A stretch of 51,995 bases of DNA from Bacteroidales bacterium (GTDB lineage: Bacteria; Bacteroidota; Bacteroidia; Bacteroidales; UBA932): NCBI GenBank assembly GCA_015060255.1, contig SUYV01000008.1, forward strand, positions 1-51,995, read 5' to 3'. Of the stretch, positions 9,715-17,672 are shown one piece after another (the stretch's first letter is position 1; every line of letters starts with the position of its first letter). A program made the translations under genes and the position numbers. The notes under the pieces are model-generated. The model was not told the DNA's origin and did no database searches. It saw only the letters and a program-made list of their open reading frames with translations.

Positions 9715-11193
9715 TTATAATATCATTTCATTTACATCGATTTCAAGGTCGGTTCCGTTTATGAAGTCATACAGAGTGTACTGACGGAGACTGTAATAGA
9801 ATGTCCAGAAGTTGCTTACGTCGCTGATGTACTGACGTATCGCACTGTCATTTTCGGTCTGGGCCATGTTCAGGTCGGTCACAGTGGCGTTTCCCTCACG
9901 GAAGCGGTGCATGGTAAGCTCGTACCTCTCCGAAGCGACTTTCATGGCCTTCTCGGACACAAGACACTGCTGTCTCTGATTATTGAACTGGCTTACAGCG
10001 GTGAACATCTGCCTTCTGAAGTCATTCTCATACTGACGCACCTGAGCCTTCACGACCTCCTGGGCAGCCTTCGCCTTCTGGACCTTTCCCTTGCCGAGGC
10101 CCCAATCGAAGATCGGTATGCTGAAGGTAATGCCGACAGTTTCCTGATCGAGGAGGTTCTTGTATGCCTGAGGTAATGTCGGACCGGTCTGCGAGAGACC
10201 AAAGCGCGCATTAAGTGTGAACGAGTAGCCTCGCGATGCTTTTGCTTGTTCCACATTTGATTCAGCATAAAGCAGATTCAGTTCGTTATTGAGACTGAAA
10301 CTTGAATTCTCCATGGACTTCTCCATCACAAGGTCATAATCCATCTGGATGTCCGGCAGATATGTGCCTATGTCCGGAATGATCTCGAATGACTCATCAT
10401 AACCGAGGAGGGAATTGAGCACCATCTGAGCCTCACGCACCTGCACCGCTGTTTCATTTATGGCGATGCTGTCGTTGAGCATGCGAAGTTCAAGTTGCAG
10501 GTACTCAGCCTTGGTCACGCTGCCCAGCTGGAGCCTTTCCTTGGCGATCCTGAGCATGTTCCCGGAATTCTCATAATTGCTCTGGCTGATGTCGTTGTTC
10601 ATCTTTGCAAGGAGGAGATTATGATATGCATATACTACATTGATAGTAATGCCTTCCATGGTTTCCAGATAATCCCTCTTGCCCTTTTCGTATGCCTTCG
10701 GCTCGATCTTCTTGTCCCATTTGAACTGGTTGTAGTTGAAGAGCGGCTGGTAATATTCAACGGTGATCGGTCTGGAATACCAGGCATGGCCCTTGTTGCC
10801 GTTGAACTGGTCTACACGGCTGAGATCTGAGAGTACTGTAAGCACACCGCCTGTGAAAGTAATGTTCTGCTTCATCTTCAGTCCAAGCCTGTTCTGAAGG
10901 TAGTTGGAACTGACATAGTTCAGCGAGCCGTCCTCCGGACTTTGAAGCAAGGCGAGGGAACGGTCGAAATGCATTAAATCGCCTTCAAGAAATACGGAAG
11001 GGAGCCTGCTTGCCTTATAGGACCTGTATGCCCAGTAAGTAGAGATGAACGCCTGGCGGGCTTCCAGAGCTTCCACTGAATTGTACCTTGCCGTATGTAT
11101 CGCATCTTCAAGGGTCATGATTTCCTGGCCATACGATAGCGCAGCGCATCCAAGCGCAGCAACAAGACATGTGATTTTTCTGATGATATTCAT
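9715..11193 (-). CDS. TolC-family outer membrane efflux channel
   Basis: 492-residue outer-membrane protein, first gene of the export operon. A Sec signal peptide (MNIIRKITCLVAALGCAALSYG) is followed by EIMTLEDAIHTARYNSVEALEARQAF, the typical start of an OEP repeat. Two repeats of long amphipathic helices and beta segments follow, as in TolC (second repeat about residues 270-470, ending at DFINGTDLEIDVNEMIL). It should form the trimeric tunnel contacted by the HlyD-type adaptor encoded three bases downstream. It is divergent from the sigma-like gene at 11377 across a 183-base spacer containing two TGGCAC motifs. Confidence 0.93.
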   Translation of the reverse strand: MNIIRKITCLVAALGCAALSYGQEIMTLEDAIHTARYNSVEALEARQAFISTYWAYRSYKASRLPSVFLEGDLMHFDRSLALLQSPEDGSLNYVSSNYLQNRLGLKMKQNITFTGGVLTVLSDLSRVDQFNGNKGHAWYSRPITVEYYQPLFNYNQFKWDKKIEPKAYEKGKRDYLETMEGITINVVYAYHNLLLAKMNNDISQSNYENSGNMLRIAKERLQLGSVTKAEYLQLELRMLNDSIAINETAVQVREAQMVLNSLLGYDESFEIIPDIGTYLPDIQMDYDLVMEKSMENSSFSLNNELNLLYAESNVEQAKASRGYSFTLNARFGLSQTGPTLPQAYKNLLDQETVGITFSIPIFDWGLGKGKVQKAKAAQEVVKAQVRQYENDFRRQMFTAVSQFNNQRQQCLVSEKAMKVASERYELTMHRFREGNATVTDLNMAQTENDSAIRQYISDVSNFWTFYYSLRQYTLYDFINGTDLEIDVNEMIL

Positions 11194-11206
11194 ATTATAT
11201 AATTGT

Positions 11207-11246
11207 CATTTTCATCCGTGCCAAGATGTAACACCTGATGTGCCAG
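11207..11246 (-). promoter_or_regulatory. two TGGCAC motifs 22 bp apart upstream of the TolC gene
   Basis: On the minus strand TGGCAC occurs at 11245-11240 and 11223-11218, two helical turns apart, just before the first gene of the export operon. The distal copy continues ATCAGGTGTTA, loosely like a sigma-54 -24/-12 promoter (TGGCAC-N5-TTGC) with a poor -12 part. They could instead be a repeated operator. A third TGGCAC lies before the ATPase gene. Confidence 0.3.
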
Positions 11247-11376
11247 TTTCTCTAACTTATTGATGAGCAGCGTTTTGTGCGGATTGCTTGATTCTGATGC
11301 TGTAAAGTTTCTTAACACATTATGTAAATTCTGTTTACAGCCGTACAGGCACATACTTTGTTTGGACGATGATATT

Positions 11377-12003
11377 ATGAAAACAGCAAAAGAAAGAATA
11401 TTCAGTGAATTGATACAGAAGTATTTTGATATGGTTTCAAGAACCAGTTTCAGGATATTGTGTGACAGTGAGGACAGCAAGGCTGTAGTAACGGATGTGT
11501 TTACGTATGTCTGGAAGCATATGGAACATTATGATCCTTCGATTCCATTGCATTATTGGATATTGTCTGCGACGTGCCGGATGTCCAGGTTGAGGATTGC
11601 ACGACGCAGAATGCTTTATATATTCGGGAAAAGGCCGGGCCTGTATTTTACCTCCTCGCCGAAGGTCCAGGATCAGGATGATTATATAACCAAACAGGCC
11701 TGGGAAATATATTGCCGTGCATCTGAAAGGTTGACGACAGGCCAGAGAATGTTATTTGCCTTATGTGTCCTGGATGATGTACCGCATGAAGACGCGGTGT
11801 CCCTGACAGGTATACCTATGTTTCGCGTCAGTTTCGCTCTTCATAGGGCAGAAGAAAAGGTGAAGAAAGAATTGGAAAGGTTCGGTAAGATCGAGTCATA
11901 CCCGCAATATATAAATTTTCTCCGCAAAGTCATTGATGACAATGCGGAGAAGGAAGTATTCGAATCTTATGTTACAGGTATCTTACAATTACCTGTTCCA
12001 TGA
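11377..12003 (+). CDS. ECF-like RNA polymerase sigma factor with C-terminal extension
   Basis: 208 residues. The N-terminal half (ERIFSELIQKYFDMVSRTSFRILCDSEDSKAVVTDVF..W) has the helical pattern of sigma region 2, and the part around SERLTTGQRMLFALCVLDDVPHEDAVSLTGI followed by RVSFALHRAEEKVKKEL fits region 4 with a helix-turn-helix. About 45 residues extend beyond region 4. I chose ATG 11377 because the sigma homology starts there; the earlier in-frame codons look like leader. It is divergent from the export operon and may control it, which is inference. No anti-sigma gene follows: the next gene is convergent and overlaps the 3' end by 32 bases. Confidence 0.72.
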   Translation: MKTAKERIFSELIQKYFDMVSRTSFRILCDSEDSKAVVTDVFTYVWKHMEHYDPSIPLHYWILSATCRMSRLRIARRRMLYIFGKRPGLYFTSSPKVQDQDDYITKQAWEIYCRASERLTTGQRMLFALCVLDDVPHEDAVSLTGIPMFRVSFALHRAEEKVKKELERFGKIESYPQYINFLRKVIDDNAEKEVFESYVTGILQLPVP

Positions 12004-12622
12004 TCTTGTAGCAGTTCTTGTTAGGGTGGACTCCGTCGTGTGCGTGGTTTTTCGACAGTCCGTTGTGCTCGTCACGCAGAAGTGTGTGGAAGTCCACATA
12101 TTTGATCTTGTTTCTGATGGCATATGCGTACAGGAGCTGATTGAGCTTCATTACCTGATCGGCAGCATCGGTTATTTCAGGTCTCCATGGATATGCTGCG
12201 GCCGGCAGTACGGAGCAGATGACAGGCTTGATCTTGTTTGCCTTGGCAATCTCGCACATAGACTTGATGTTGCCGAAGATATTCTCAATATCAATGTCTC
12301 CTCCGTTTTTTGCGATGTCGTTTGTTCCAGCAAGGATGACTACGTATTTTGGAGCAAGCTCAACCACGTCTTTTCTGAAACGTACAAGCATCTGCGATGA
12401 TGTCTGTCCGCTGATTCCTCTGCCGATGTAGTTGTTTGTACTGAAGAAGTCAGGGTCCTGATTGGCCCAACCTTCTGTGATGGAATCACCCATGAAAACT
12501 GCCGTAGGTTTTTCCTTGACAGACTTGTTGGCATTCTTATACCTTCCGAAATTTGCCCAATCCTGAGCATGTGCAGATGCGCATATGACAATCGCAGCTG
12601 CAATTGCAAATATCCTTTTCAT
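11972..12622 (-). CDS. secreted SGNH/GDSL-family hydrolase
   Basis: 216 residues with a signal peptide (MKRIFAIAAAIVICASAHAQ), so periplasmic or exported. Block I is FMGDSITEGW with nucleophile Ser47, block II has the glycine at GRGISGQT, block III is AGTND, and block V is DGVHP with Asp196 and His199; all four SGNH residues are therefore present. Members act as esterases or acylhydrolases, often on carbohydrate esters or lipids; the substrate is not evident. Convergent with, and overlapping by 32 bases, the sigma-like gene. A TACCTTTG promoter box lies upstream. Confidence 0.9.
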   Translation of the reverse strand: MKRIFAIAAAIVICASAHAQDWANFGRYKNANKSVKEKPTAVFMGDSITEGWANQDPDFFSTNNYIGRGISGQTSSQMLVRFRKDVVELAPKYVVILAGTNDIAKNGGDIDIENIFGNIKSMCEIAKANKIKPVICSVLPAAAYPWRPEITDAADQVMKLNQLLYAYAIRNKIKYVDFHTLLRDEHNGLSKNHAHDGVHPNKNCYKIMEQVIVRYL

Positions 12623-12652
12623 AATAATCGTATTTTACCGTAACCTGTTCTG

Positions 12653-12660
12653 CAAAGGTA
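12653..12660 (-). promoter_or_regulatory. TAnnTTTG -7 box for the SGNH hydrolase
   Basis: TACCTTTG on the minus strand, 30 bases before the ATG at 12622, matching the Bacteroidota housekeeping -7 consensus. Confidence 0.6.
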
Positions 12661-12687
12661 GTAAAATCACTCTGTTATTCATATAGA

Positions 12688-13416
12688 TTAGGCAGTAAAG
12701 AAAATAAATGCTCCGCTTATGCCAATGTATGAGTAAACAAGGTATGGGAATATCTTGCCCGGTATCCTTTTGAATGTCCATTCGCCGAGCAGCAGTCCGA
12801 GGGCCAGGCCGCCGAGGCCGATGGCGTATCCCTTGCCGACATCGGCGGTGACGAAGCCGTTGCAGGCGCGTACTATGGTCATCATCGCATTTCCGATGCA
12901 GAAATACATCTGTGTCATTGCCATATAGCATTCCTTCGTGGGCTCTGATGATATGAAATACAGCACGGCGGGCGGTCCCTGCATGCCGAAGAAACCTCCC
13001 ATGATGCCGCTCAGTGTGCCGGCTCCCACCTGCCAGGGAACTGTAGTGCCGATCCTGATCTTCTTGTTGAAGAAGGCGAAGTAGAGGCCTGTGAGTATCA
13101 GTACGATTCCGAGTATCTTTCTTAAAGTGTTGTCGTGTATCCGCGTAAGAAAGCAGATCGCTGCAGCAGATATTATTATGAATGTCATAAGTATTGGCAG
13201 GAGCCTGCTCCAGGTGACATTCTTTCTGAGCCGGAATGCAATTATAGATGAGGTTGTCAAAGCCAGAAGTCCGGACAGGGCGGTTGCTTCTCCATAAGAC
13301 GGCATGAGGAACGGGAGGACTGTCATTATGAAAATGCCGAATCCGAATCCTGTAGTCCTTTGCACGAAACTGGCACCCAATGCGAGCAGAAATATATATA
13401 ATGCCGTAATTTCCAT
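12688..13416 (-). CDS. TSUP-family (TauE/SafE) membrane transporter
   Basis: 242-residue, very hydrophobic inner-membrane protein with about eight predicted membrane segments. The start MEITALYIFLLALGASFVQRTTGFGFGIF and the later GGFFGMQGPPAVLYF are characteristic of the TSUP family, which moves sulfite, sulfonates or other organic anions, usually outward. The two halves look like the family's internal duplication. It stands alone: upstream GH3 gene is divergent, downstream SGNH gene is on the same strand after 65 bases. Substrate unknown. Confidence 0.85.
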   Translation of the reverse strand: MEITALYIFLLALGASFVQRTTGFGFGIFIMTVLPFLMPSYGEATALSGLLALTTSSIIAFRLRKNVTWSRLLPILMTFIIISAAAICFLTRIHDNTLRKILGIVLILTGLYFAFFNKKIRIGTTVPWQVGAGTLSGIMGGFFGMQGPPAVLYFISSEPTKECYMAMTQMYFCIGNAMMTIVRACNGFVTADVGKGYAIGLGGLALGLLLGEWTFKRIPGKIFPYLVYSYIGISGAFIFFTA

Positions 13417-13458
13417 TATTCTTTCTCTATCGGACGGCGAATTTAATGAATTTTATGC

Positions 13459-13466
13459 TAACTTTG
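13459..13466 (+). promoter_or_regulatory. TAnnTTTG -7 box for the GH3 gene
   Basis: TAACTTTG, 16 bases before the ATG at 13483; implies a very short 5' leader. Confidence 0.55.
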
Positions 13467-13482
13467 GAAAAAATGACCACAT

Positions 13483-15696
13483 ATGAAAAAACTCCTCTTC
13501 GCCACAACGGCACTCGTTCTGTGCCTGTCAGCTGTTTCTTGCGCTGACAAGCATCCTTACCAGGACTCGTCTCTTGATGCTCAGACCAGAGCGGAAGACC
13601 TTATCGGCAGACTCACTCTCGAGCAGAAGGTGTCCCTGATCAACTATGAAAGCCCTGCAATACCTGAACTGGGAATCGAGCAGTATAACTGGTGGAATGA
13701 AGCCCTTCATGGTTCTGCCCGCAATGGACTTGCTACGGTATTTCCGCAGGCCATAGGCATGGCGGCCAGCTGGAACGATGTACTTCTGCAGGAAGTGTTC
13801 GACGTGGCTTCCACAGAGCAGCGCATCAAGTATAACATCGCACGTGCCGGCGGCGGAGTGACAAGATACAACGGTCTGACCGTATGGACACCTAATATCA
13901 ATATATTCAGGGATCCGAGATGGGGACGCGGCCAGGAGACATATGGTGAAGATCCATATCTGACCACTGTCATGGGCCGTGCCGTAGTGAACGGACTTCA
14001 GGGTCCTGAGGCGGATTACTATAAACTCCACGCATGCCTGAAGCATTTTGCTATCCACAGCGGTCCTGAGTATGAGCGTCATGTCTTCAATGTAGAGGAA
14101 ATGTCATGGAGAGACCTCTCGGAGACTTATCTCTATGCTTTCGAAAGACTTGTGAAAACCACTGACGTAAAGGAGGTCATGTGTGCATACAATGCCTATG
14201 AAGGCAAGCCTTGCTGCGGTAGCGACAAGCTTCTTATCCAGATTCTTCGCAACCAGTGGGGATATGATGGACTTGTAGTGACCGACTGCTGGGCAGTGCG
14301 TGATTTCCATACCGAGGGCTGTCATAACCTTTATCCGAACGATCCGGCCTCTGCTTCTGCGCTTTCAGTCCGCAGCGGAGCCGATCTCGAGTGCGGAAAC
14401 TCATTCCCGGCCCTGGTAGAGGCAGTTCAGAACGGCATTCTTCCTGAGGAAGAGATCGACCGCGCGCTCCTTCGCGTCCTCAAGGCAAGATTCGAGCTTG
14501 GCGAGATGGATCCGCAGAGGAAGGTTTCATGGTCAAGGATTCCTGAGAAGCTTCTTGCGTGCGACAAGCATCACGAGCTGGCGCTCAAGATGGCTCGTGA
14601 GACCATGACCTTGCTTCAGAACAATGGCTCTGTGCTTCCGCTTGCCAAGAATGCACGTTATGCCGTGGTCGGTCCTAATGCTGCCGATTCACTCGTTATG
14701 TGGGGTAATTATAACGGCACTCCACGCAAGACGACTACTGTCCTTGAAGGTGTCATTGCCAAGGTGGGAGCGGAAAATGTCGTATATGCGAAGGGGTGCG
14801 AGATTGCATCAATGATGACGGATGATGGCAAATACAGCGAAACCGAAGGCAATTATCATGACGAGTCTGTGAAGGCTGCGGCCGAAGGCGCAGCAGCGGG
14901 CGGGTTCGATGCAGGAATGTTTGCCGATGTCGATGCCATCATATATGTAGGAGGCCTTTCTCCAAAGCTCGAGGGTGAGGAGATGAAGGTGGACTATAAG
15001 GGATTCAAAGGTGGAGACAGGACATCTATCGAGCTCCCTGAGACTCAGCGCGAATATATTTCACGTCTTGCATCCCTCGGCAAGCCGGTGATCTTCGTTC
15101 ACCTTTCCGGATCGGCCGTGGCCATTGCTCCAGAAGTCCTTAACTGTGATGCCATCCTCCAGGGATGGTATGGCGGACAGGCTGGCGGCGAGGCTGTGGC
15201 AGATGTTCTCTTCGGTGACTATAACCCAGCAGGAAGGCTTCCTGTGACATTCTATGCGTCAGATGCCGACCTTCCTGATTTCGGCGATTACGACATGCCG
15301 GGACATACATATCGTTACTTCGAAGGCACTCCGCTCTTCCCGTTCGGACACGGTCTGAGCTACAGTACGTTCGAATATGGAGAGGCTGTCCTCGAAGACG
15401 GAATCCTCAGGATACCGGTTTCAAATGTCAGTGCTGTTGACGGGGACGAGGTAGTGCAGGTTTATGTCAAGGCTGTCGCTGATACTGAAGGCCCTGCAAA
15501 GAGTCTCAGAGGCTTCCGCAGAGTCCACATCAAGGCAGGCGAGTCTGTAGTGGTGGAGATACCTATGGGTGCAGAAGACATCGACCTCTTCAACCCTCAG
15601 ACCGGAAAGATGGAAGGTGTTCCGGGCGAGTATGTTGCGTATTATGGAGGTACTTCTGCTGAAGATGGCCTTAATGTTCTGAAATTTAATATTTAA
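13483..15696 (+). CDS. glycoside hydrolase family 3 lipoprotein (beta-glucosidase/beta-xylosidase)
   Basis: 737 residues. A lipoprotein signal ends LSAVSC with Cys20, so the enzyme is probably anchored in the outer membrane or facing the periplasm. GH3 N-terminal barrel: WWNEALHG (about 65), TVFPQAIGMAASWN, FRDPRWGRGQETYGEDP, LKHFAIHSG, and the nucleophile loop VVTDCWA with Asp268. The GH3 C-terminal sandwich begins about ARETMTLLQNNGSVLPL, and a fibronectin III-like domain follows (about 640-737). NEALHG and RGQETYGEDP are typical of the beta-xylosidase-like GH3 subgroup, but beta-glucosidase cannot be excluded. It is not next to susC/susD genes. The following kinase starts 23 bases later. 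Confidence 0.92.
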   Translation: MKKLLFATTALVLCLSAVSCADKHPYQDSSLDAQTRAEDLIGRLTLEQKVSLINYESPAIPELGIEQYNWWNEALHGSARNGLATVFPQAIGMAASWNDVLLQEVFDVASTEQRIKYNIARAGGGVTRYNGLTVWTPNINIFRDPRWGRGQETYGEDPYLTTVMGRAVVNGLQGPEADYYKLHACLKHFAIHSGPEYERHVFNVEEMSWRDLSETYLYAFERLVKTTDVKEVMCAYNAYEGKPCCGSDKLLIQILRNQWGYDGLVVTDCWAVRDFHTEGCHNLYPNDPASASALSVRSGADLECGNSFPALVEAVQNGILPEEEIDRALLRVLKARFELGEMDPQRKVSWSRIPEKLLACDKHHELALKMARETMTLLQNNGSVLPLAKNARYAVVGPNAADSLVMWGNYNGTPRKTTTVLEGVIAKVGAENVVYAKGCEIASMMTDDGKYSETEGNYHDESVKAAAEGAAAGGFDAGMFADVDAIIYVGGLSPKLEGEEMKVDYKGFKGGDRTSIELPETQREYISRLASLGKPVIFVHLSGSAVAIAPEVLNCDAILQGWYGGQAGGEAVADVLFGDYNPAGRLPVTFYASDADLPDFGDYDMPGHTYRYFEGTPLFPFGHGLSYSTFEYGEAVLEDGILRIPVSNVSAVDGDEVVQVYVKAVADTEGPAKSLRGFRRVHIKAGESVVVEIPMGAEDIDLFNPQTGKMEGVPGEYVAYYGGTSAEDGLNVLKFNI

Positions 15697-15719
15697 GATT
15701 GATACTAAAATCCTGACCG

Positions 15720-17390
15720 ATGGTAAAGATATTCTGCGTCAACACCCAGACAAGCAAAACCTTTGTTGAAGGTACTACACTCATGGACATGCTTCCTGAG
15801 TTCGCTCCCGAATTCGAGACACCTTATCCGATTCTCGCGGCAAAGGTCAACAATGTCTGCCAGGGACTGAAATACCGTGCGTTCAACAGCAGACAGGTCG
15901 AGTTCATAGACTATACATCATATGCCGGCCGCAGCGTATACTGCAGTTCGCTGTGCTTCCTGCTCTGCAAGGCGGCGCGTGACCTGTTTCCGGAGTCGTC
16001 CATAACACTTCGCAGACCTATATCCAAGGGATATTTCTGTGCGTTAGAGAAGCATGACGGGACTAAGGTATCACAGGAGGATGTCGACAGGATTACAGCG
16101 AGGATGCGCGAAATCGTAGAGGCCGATATCCCGTTCCGCAGGCATGAAGTCAGGATCGAAGAGGCCATAGAACTTTTCAGTTCAATGGGTTATGAAGACA
16201 AAGTGCGTCTTCTGGAAACTTCTGGAGATGTATATGTGAATTATTATACCCTTGAGGATACAGCAGACTATTATTATGAGGCTCTGCTGGCAAGCACCGG
16301 ATATCTTAAGGTATGGAACCTGTCCCTTTACCGTGACGGACTTCTGCTGCGCGTGCCGGACAGGCACAAGCCGGAAGAACTGGCTCCATTCTATGAGCAG
16401 CCGAAGACTTTCGAGGTGTTCAGCGAGAACCTCAAATGGAACAAGATCATGGGACTTGACAATGTCGGTGACGTGAATCTTGCATGCCAGAGGGGAGAGG
16501 CGGGTGACCTCATCAAGATCGCTGAGGCTCTCCAGGAGAAGAAGATCGTGCAGATCGCAGAAGAGATCGAGAGGCGCGTCGAGTCTGATGAACCCGTGAA
16601 GCTTGTCCTGATCACAGGCCCGTCAAGCAGCGGAAAGTCCACATTCTGCAAGCGTCTGAGCATCCAGCTCAAGGCCTGCGGACTTCATCCGATATCATTT
16701 TCGACAGACGACTATTTCGTGAACAGGCTTGATACGCCGCTCCTTCCGGACGGCTCGTTCGACTTTGACAATTTCGATACCGTAGACCATGAATATCTCC
16801 AGAGCGACGTGCTGAAGCTTCTTGCGGGTGAGACCGTGGAAGTGCCTGAATACAACTTTGTTACAGGTCTTCGTGAGTTCAATGGAAAGAAGCTGAAACT
16901 GGAACCGGGAATGGTCCTTCTCATCGAGGGAATCCATGCCCTCAATCCTCGTCTGACCGACAAGGTTCCTGAAGCATCGAAATACAGGATATTCATCAAC
17001 ACCATAACGAGCATCTCGCTGGACAATCACAACTGCATTCCTACCAGCGACAACCGTCTGATCAGACGCATAGTCCGCGACTTCAACAAGGGAGCATTCT
17101 CGGCTCGTGATTCCATCATGCACTGGCACAATGTGAGACGCTCGGAGGTGCAGTGGATCTATCCGTACCAGGAAAATGCGGATGTGCTGTTCAACTCGTC
17201 TTATATTGTGGAATTCCCTGTGATCAGGGCTCATGCAGAACGCATTCTGATGACCGTTCCAAAGAACTGTCCTGAATATGGAGAGGTGCACAGGCTCATG
17301 AAGTTCCTGAGCTATTTCACTCCGGTTTCAGACAAGGATGTGCCGGCGACCTCTCTCCTCAGAAGCTTTATCGGAGGCAGCAGCCTGTAG
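15720..17390 (+). CDS. TGS-domain uridine kinase-like nucleoside kinase
   Basis: 556 residues. The N-terminus (VKIFCVNTQTSKTFVEGTTLMDMLPEF) is a TGS-like domain and the next region resembles the threonyl-tRNA synthetase second additional domain (HDGTKVSQEDVDRITARM). The C-terminal half is a P-loop kinase of the uridine kinase/phosphoribulokinase family: Walker A GPSSSGKST at residues 300-308, then STDDYFVNR, and IEGIHALNP. This fusion is common in Bacteroidota and Firmicutes and is annotated as nucleoside kinase; it would phosphorylate a nucleoside such as uridine for salvage. It follows the GH3 gene closely. Confidence 0.9.
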   Translation: MVKIFCVNTQTSKTFVEGTTLMDMLPEFAPEFETPYPILAAKVNNVCQGLKYRAFNSRQVEFIDYTSYAGRSVYCSSLCFLLCKAARDLFPESSITLRRPISKGYFCALEKHDGTKVSQEDVDRITARMREIVEADIPFRRHEVRIEEAIELFSSMGYEDKVRLLETSGDVYVNYYTLEDTADYYYEALLASTGYLKVWNLSLYRDGLLLRVPDRHKPEELAPFYEQPKTFEVFSENLKWNKIMGLDNVGDVNLACQRGEAGDLIKIAEALQEKKIVQIAEEIERRVESDEPVKLVLITGPSSSGKSTFCKRLSIQLKACGLHPISFSTDDYFVNRLDTPLLPDGSFDFDNFDTVDHEYLQSDVLKLLAGETVEVPEYNFVTGLREFNGKKLKLEPGMVLLIEGIHALNPRLTDKVPEASKYRIFINTITSISLDNHNCIPTSDNRLIRRIVRDFNKGAFSARDSIMHWHNVRRSEVQWIYPYQENADVLFNSSYIVEFPVIRAHAERILMTVPKNCPEYGEVHRLMKFLSYFTPVSDKDVPATSLLRSFIGGSSL

Positions 17391-17392
17391 TT

Positions 17393-17575
17393 TTACCAGA
17401 ACCTGTTGTTTTCCGGACTGTATTCGTATCCGACCGCCTTCAAAGACGATTCAAGTTCTGCCCTGTCAATGTTCAAGTCTTCGCATAGACTGTCCAGACT
17501 AGGGTAGAAGTCTCTCAGTTTCATGTTTATGAAGCCCAGCAGCATTATAGGGTCTTTGGGCAGTCCTGTTTCCAT
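17393..17575 (-). CDS. small DUF4250-family protein
   Basis: 60 residues, METGLPKDPIMLLGFINMKL then YPSLDSLCEDLNID, ending YSPENNRFW. This matches the short conserved family DUF4250 found in gut anaerobes; function unknown. A TAAATTTG promoter box precedes it. It is convergent with the kinase, with two bases between stops, and divergent from aspA. Confidence 0.82.
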   Translation of the reverse strand: METGLPKDPIMLLGFINMKLRDFYPSLDSLCEDLNIDRAELESSLKAVGYEYSPENNRFW

Positions 17576-17595
17576 ATTATTGCGATTTGTTTCTG

Positions 17596-17603
17596 CAAAT
17601 TTA
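17596..17603 (-). promoter_or_regulatory. TAnnTTTG -7 box for the DUF4250 gene
   Basis: TAAATTTG on the minus strand, 20 bases before ATG 17575. Confidence 0.6.
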
Positions 17604-17623
17604 GAGATTTTAAATATATTTCC

Positions 17624-17631
17624 TAAATTTG
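17624..17631 (+). promoter_or_regulatory. TAnnTTTG -7 box for aspA
   Basis: TAAATTTG, 41 bases before ATG 17673; back-to-back with the DUF4250 promoter 20 bases away. Confidence 0.6.
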
Positions 17632-17672
17632 AAGAATATTGTAAGAATATTACTAACTAACTTATTTCCGAT

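Noticed and set aside
16695..17291. 198-codon minus-strand frame inside the nucleoside kinase
   Set aside because: Antisense to a P-loop kinase with intact motifs; composition looks like a shadow frame.
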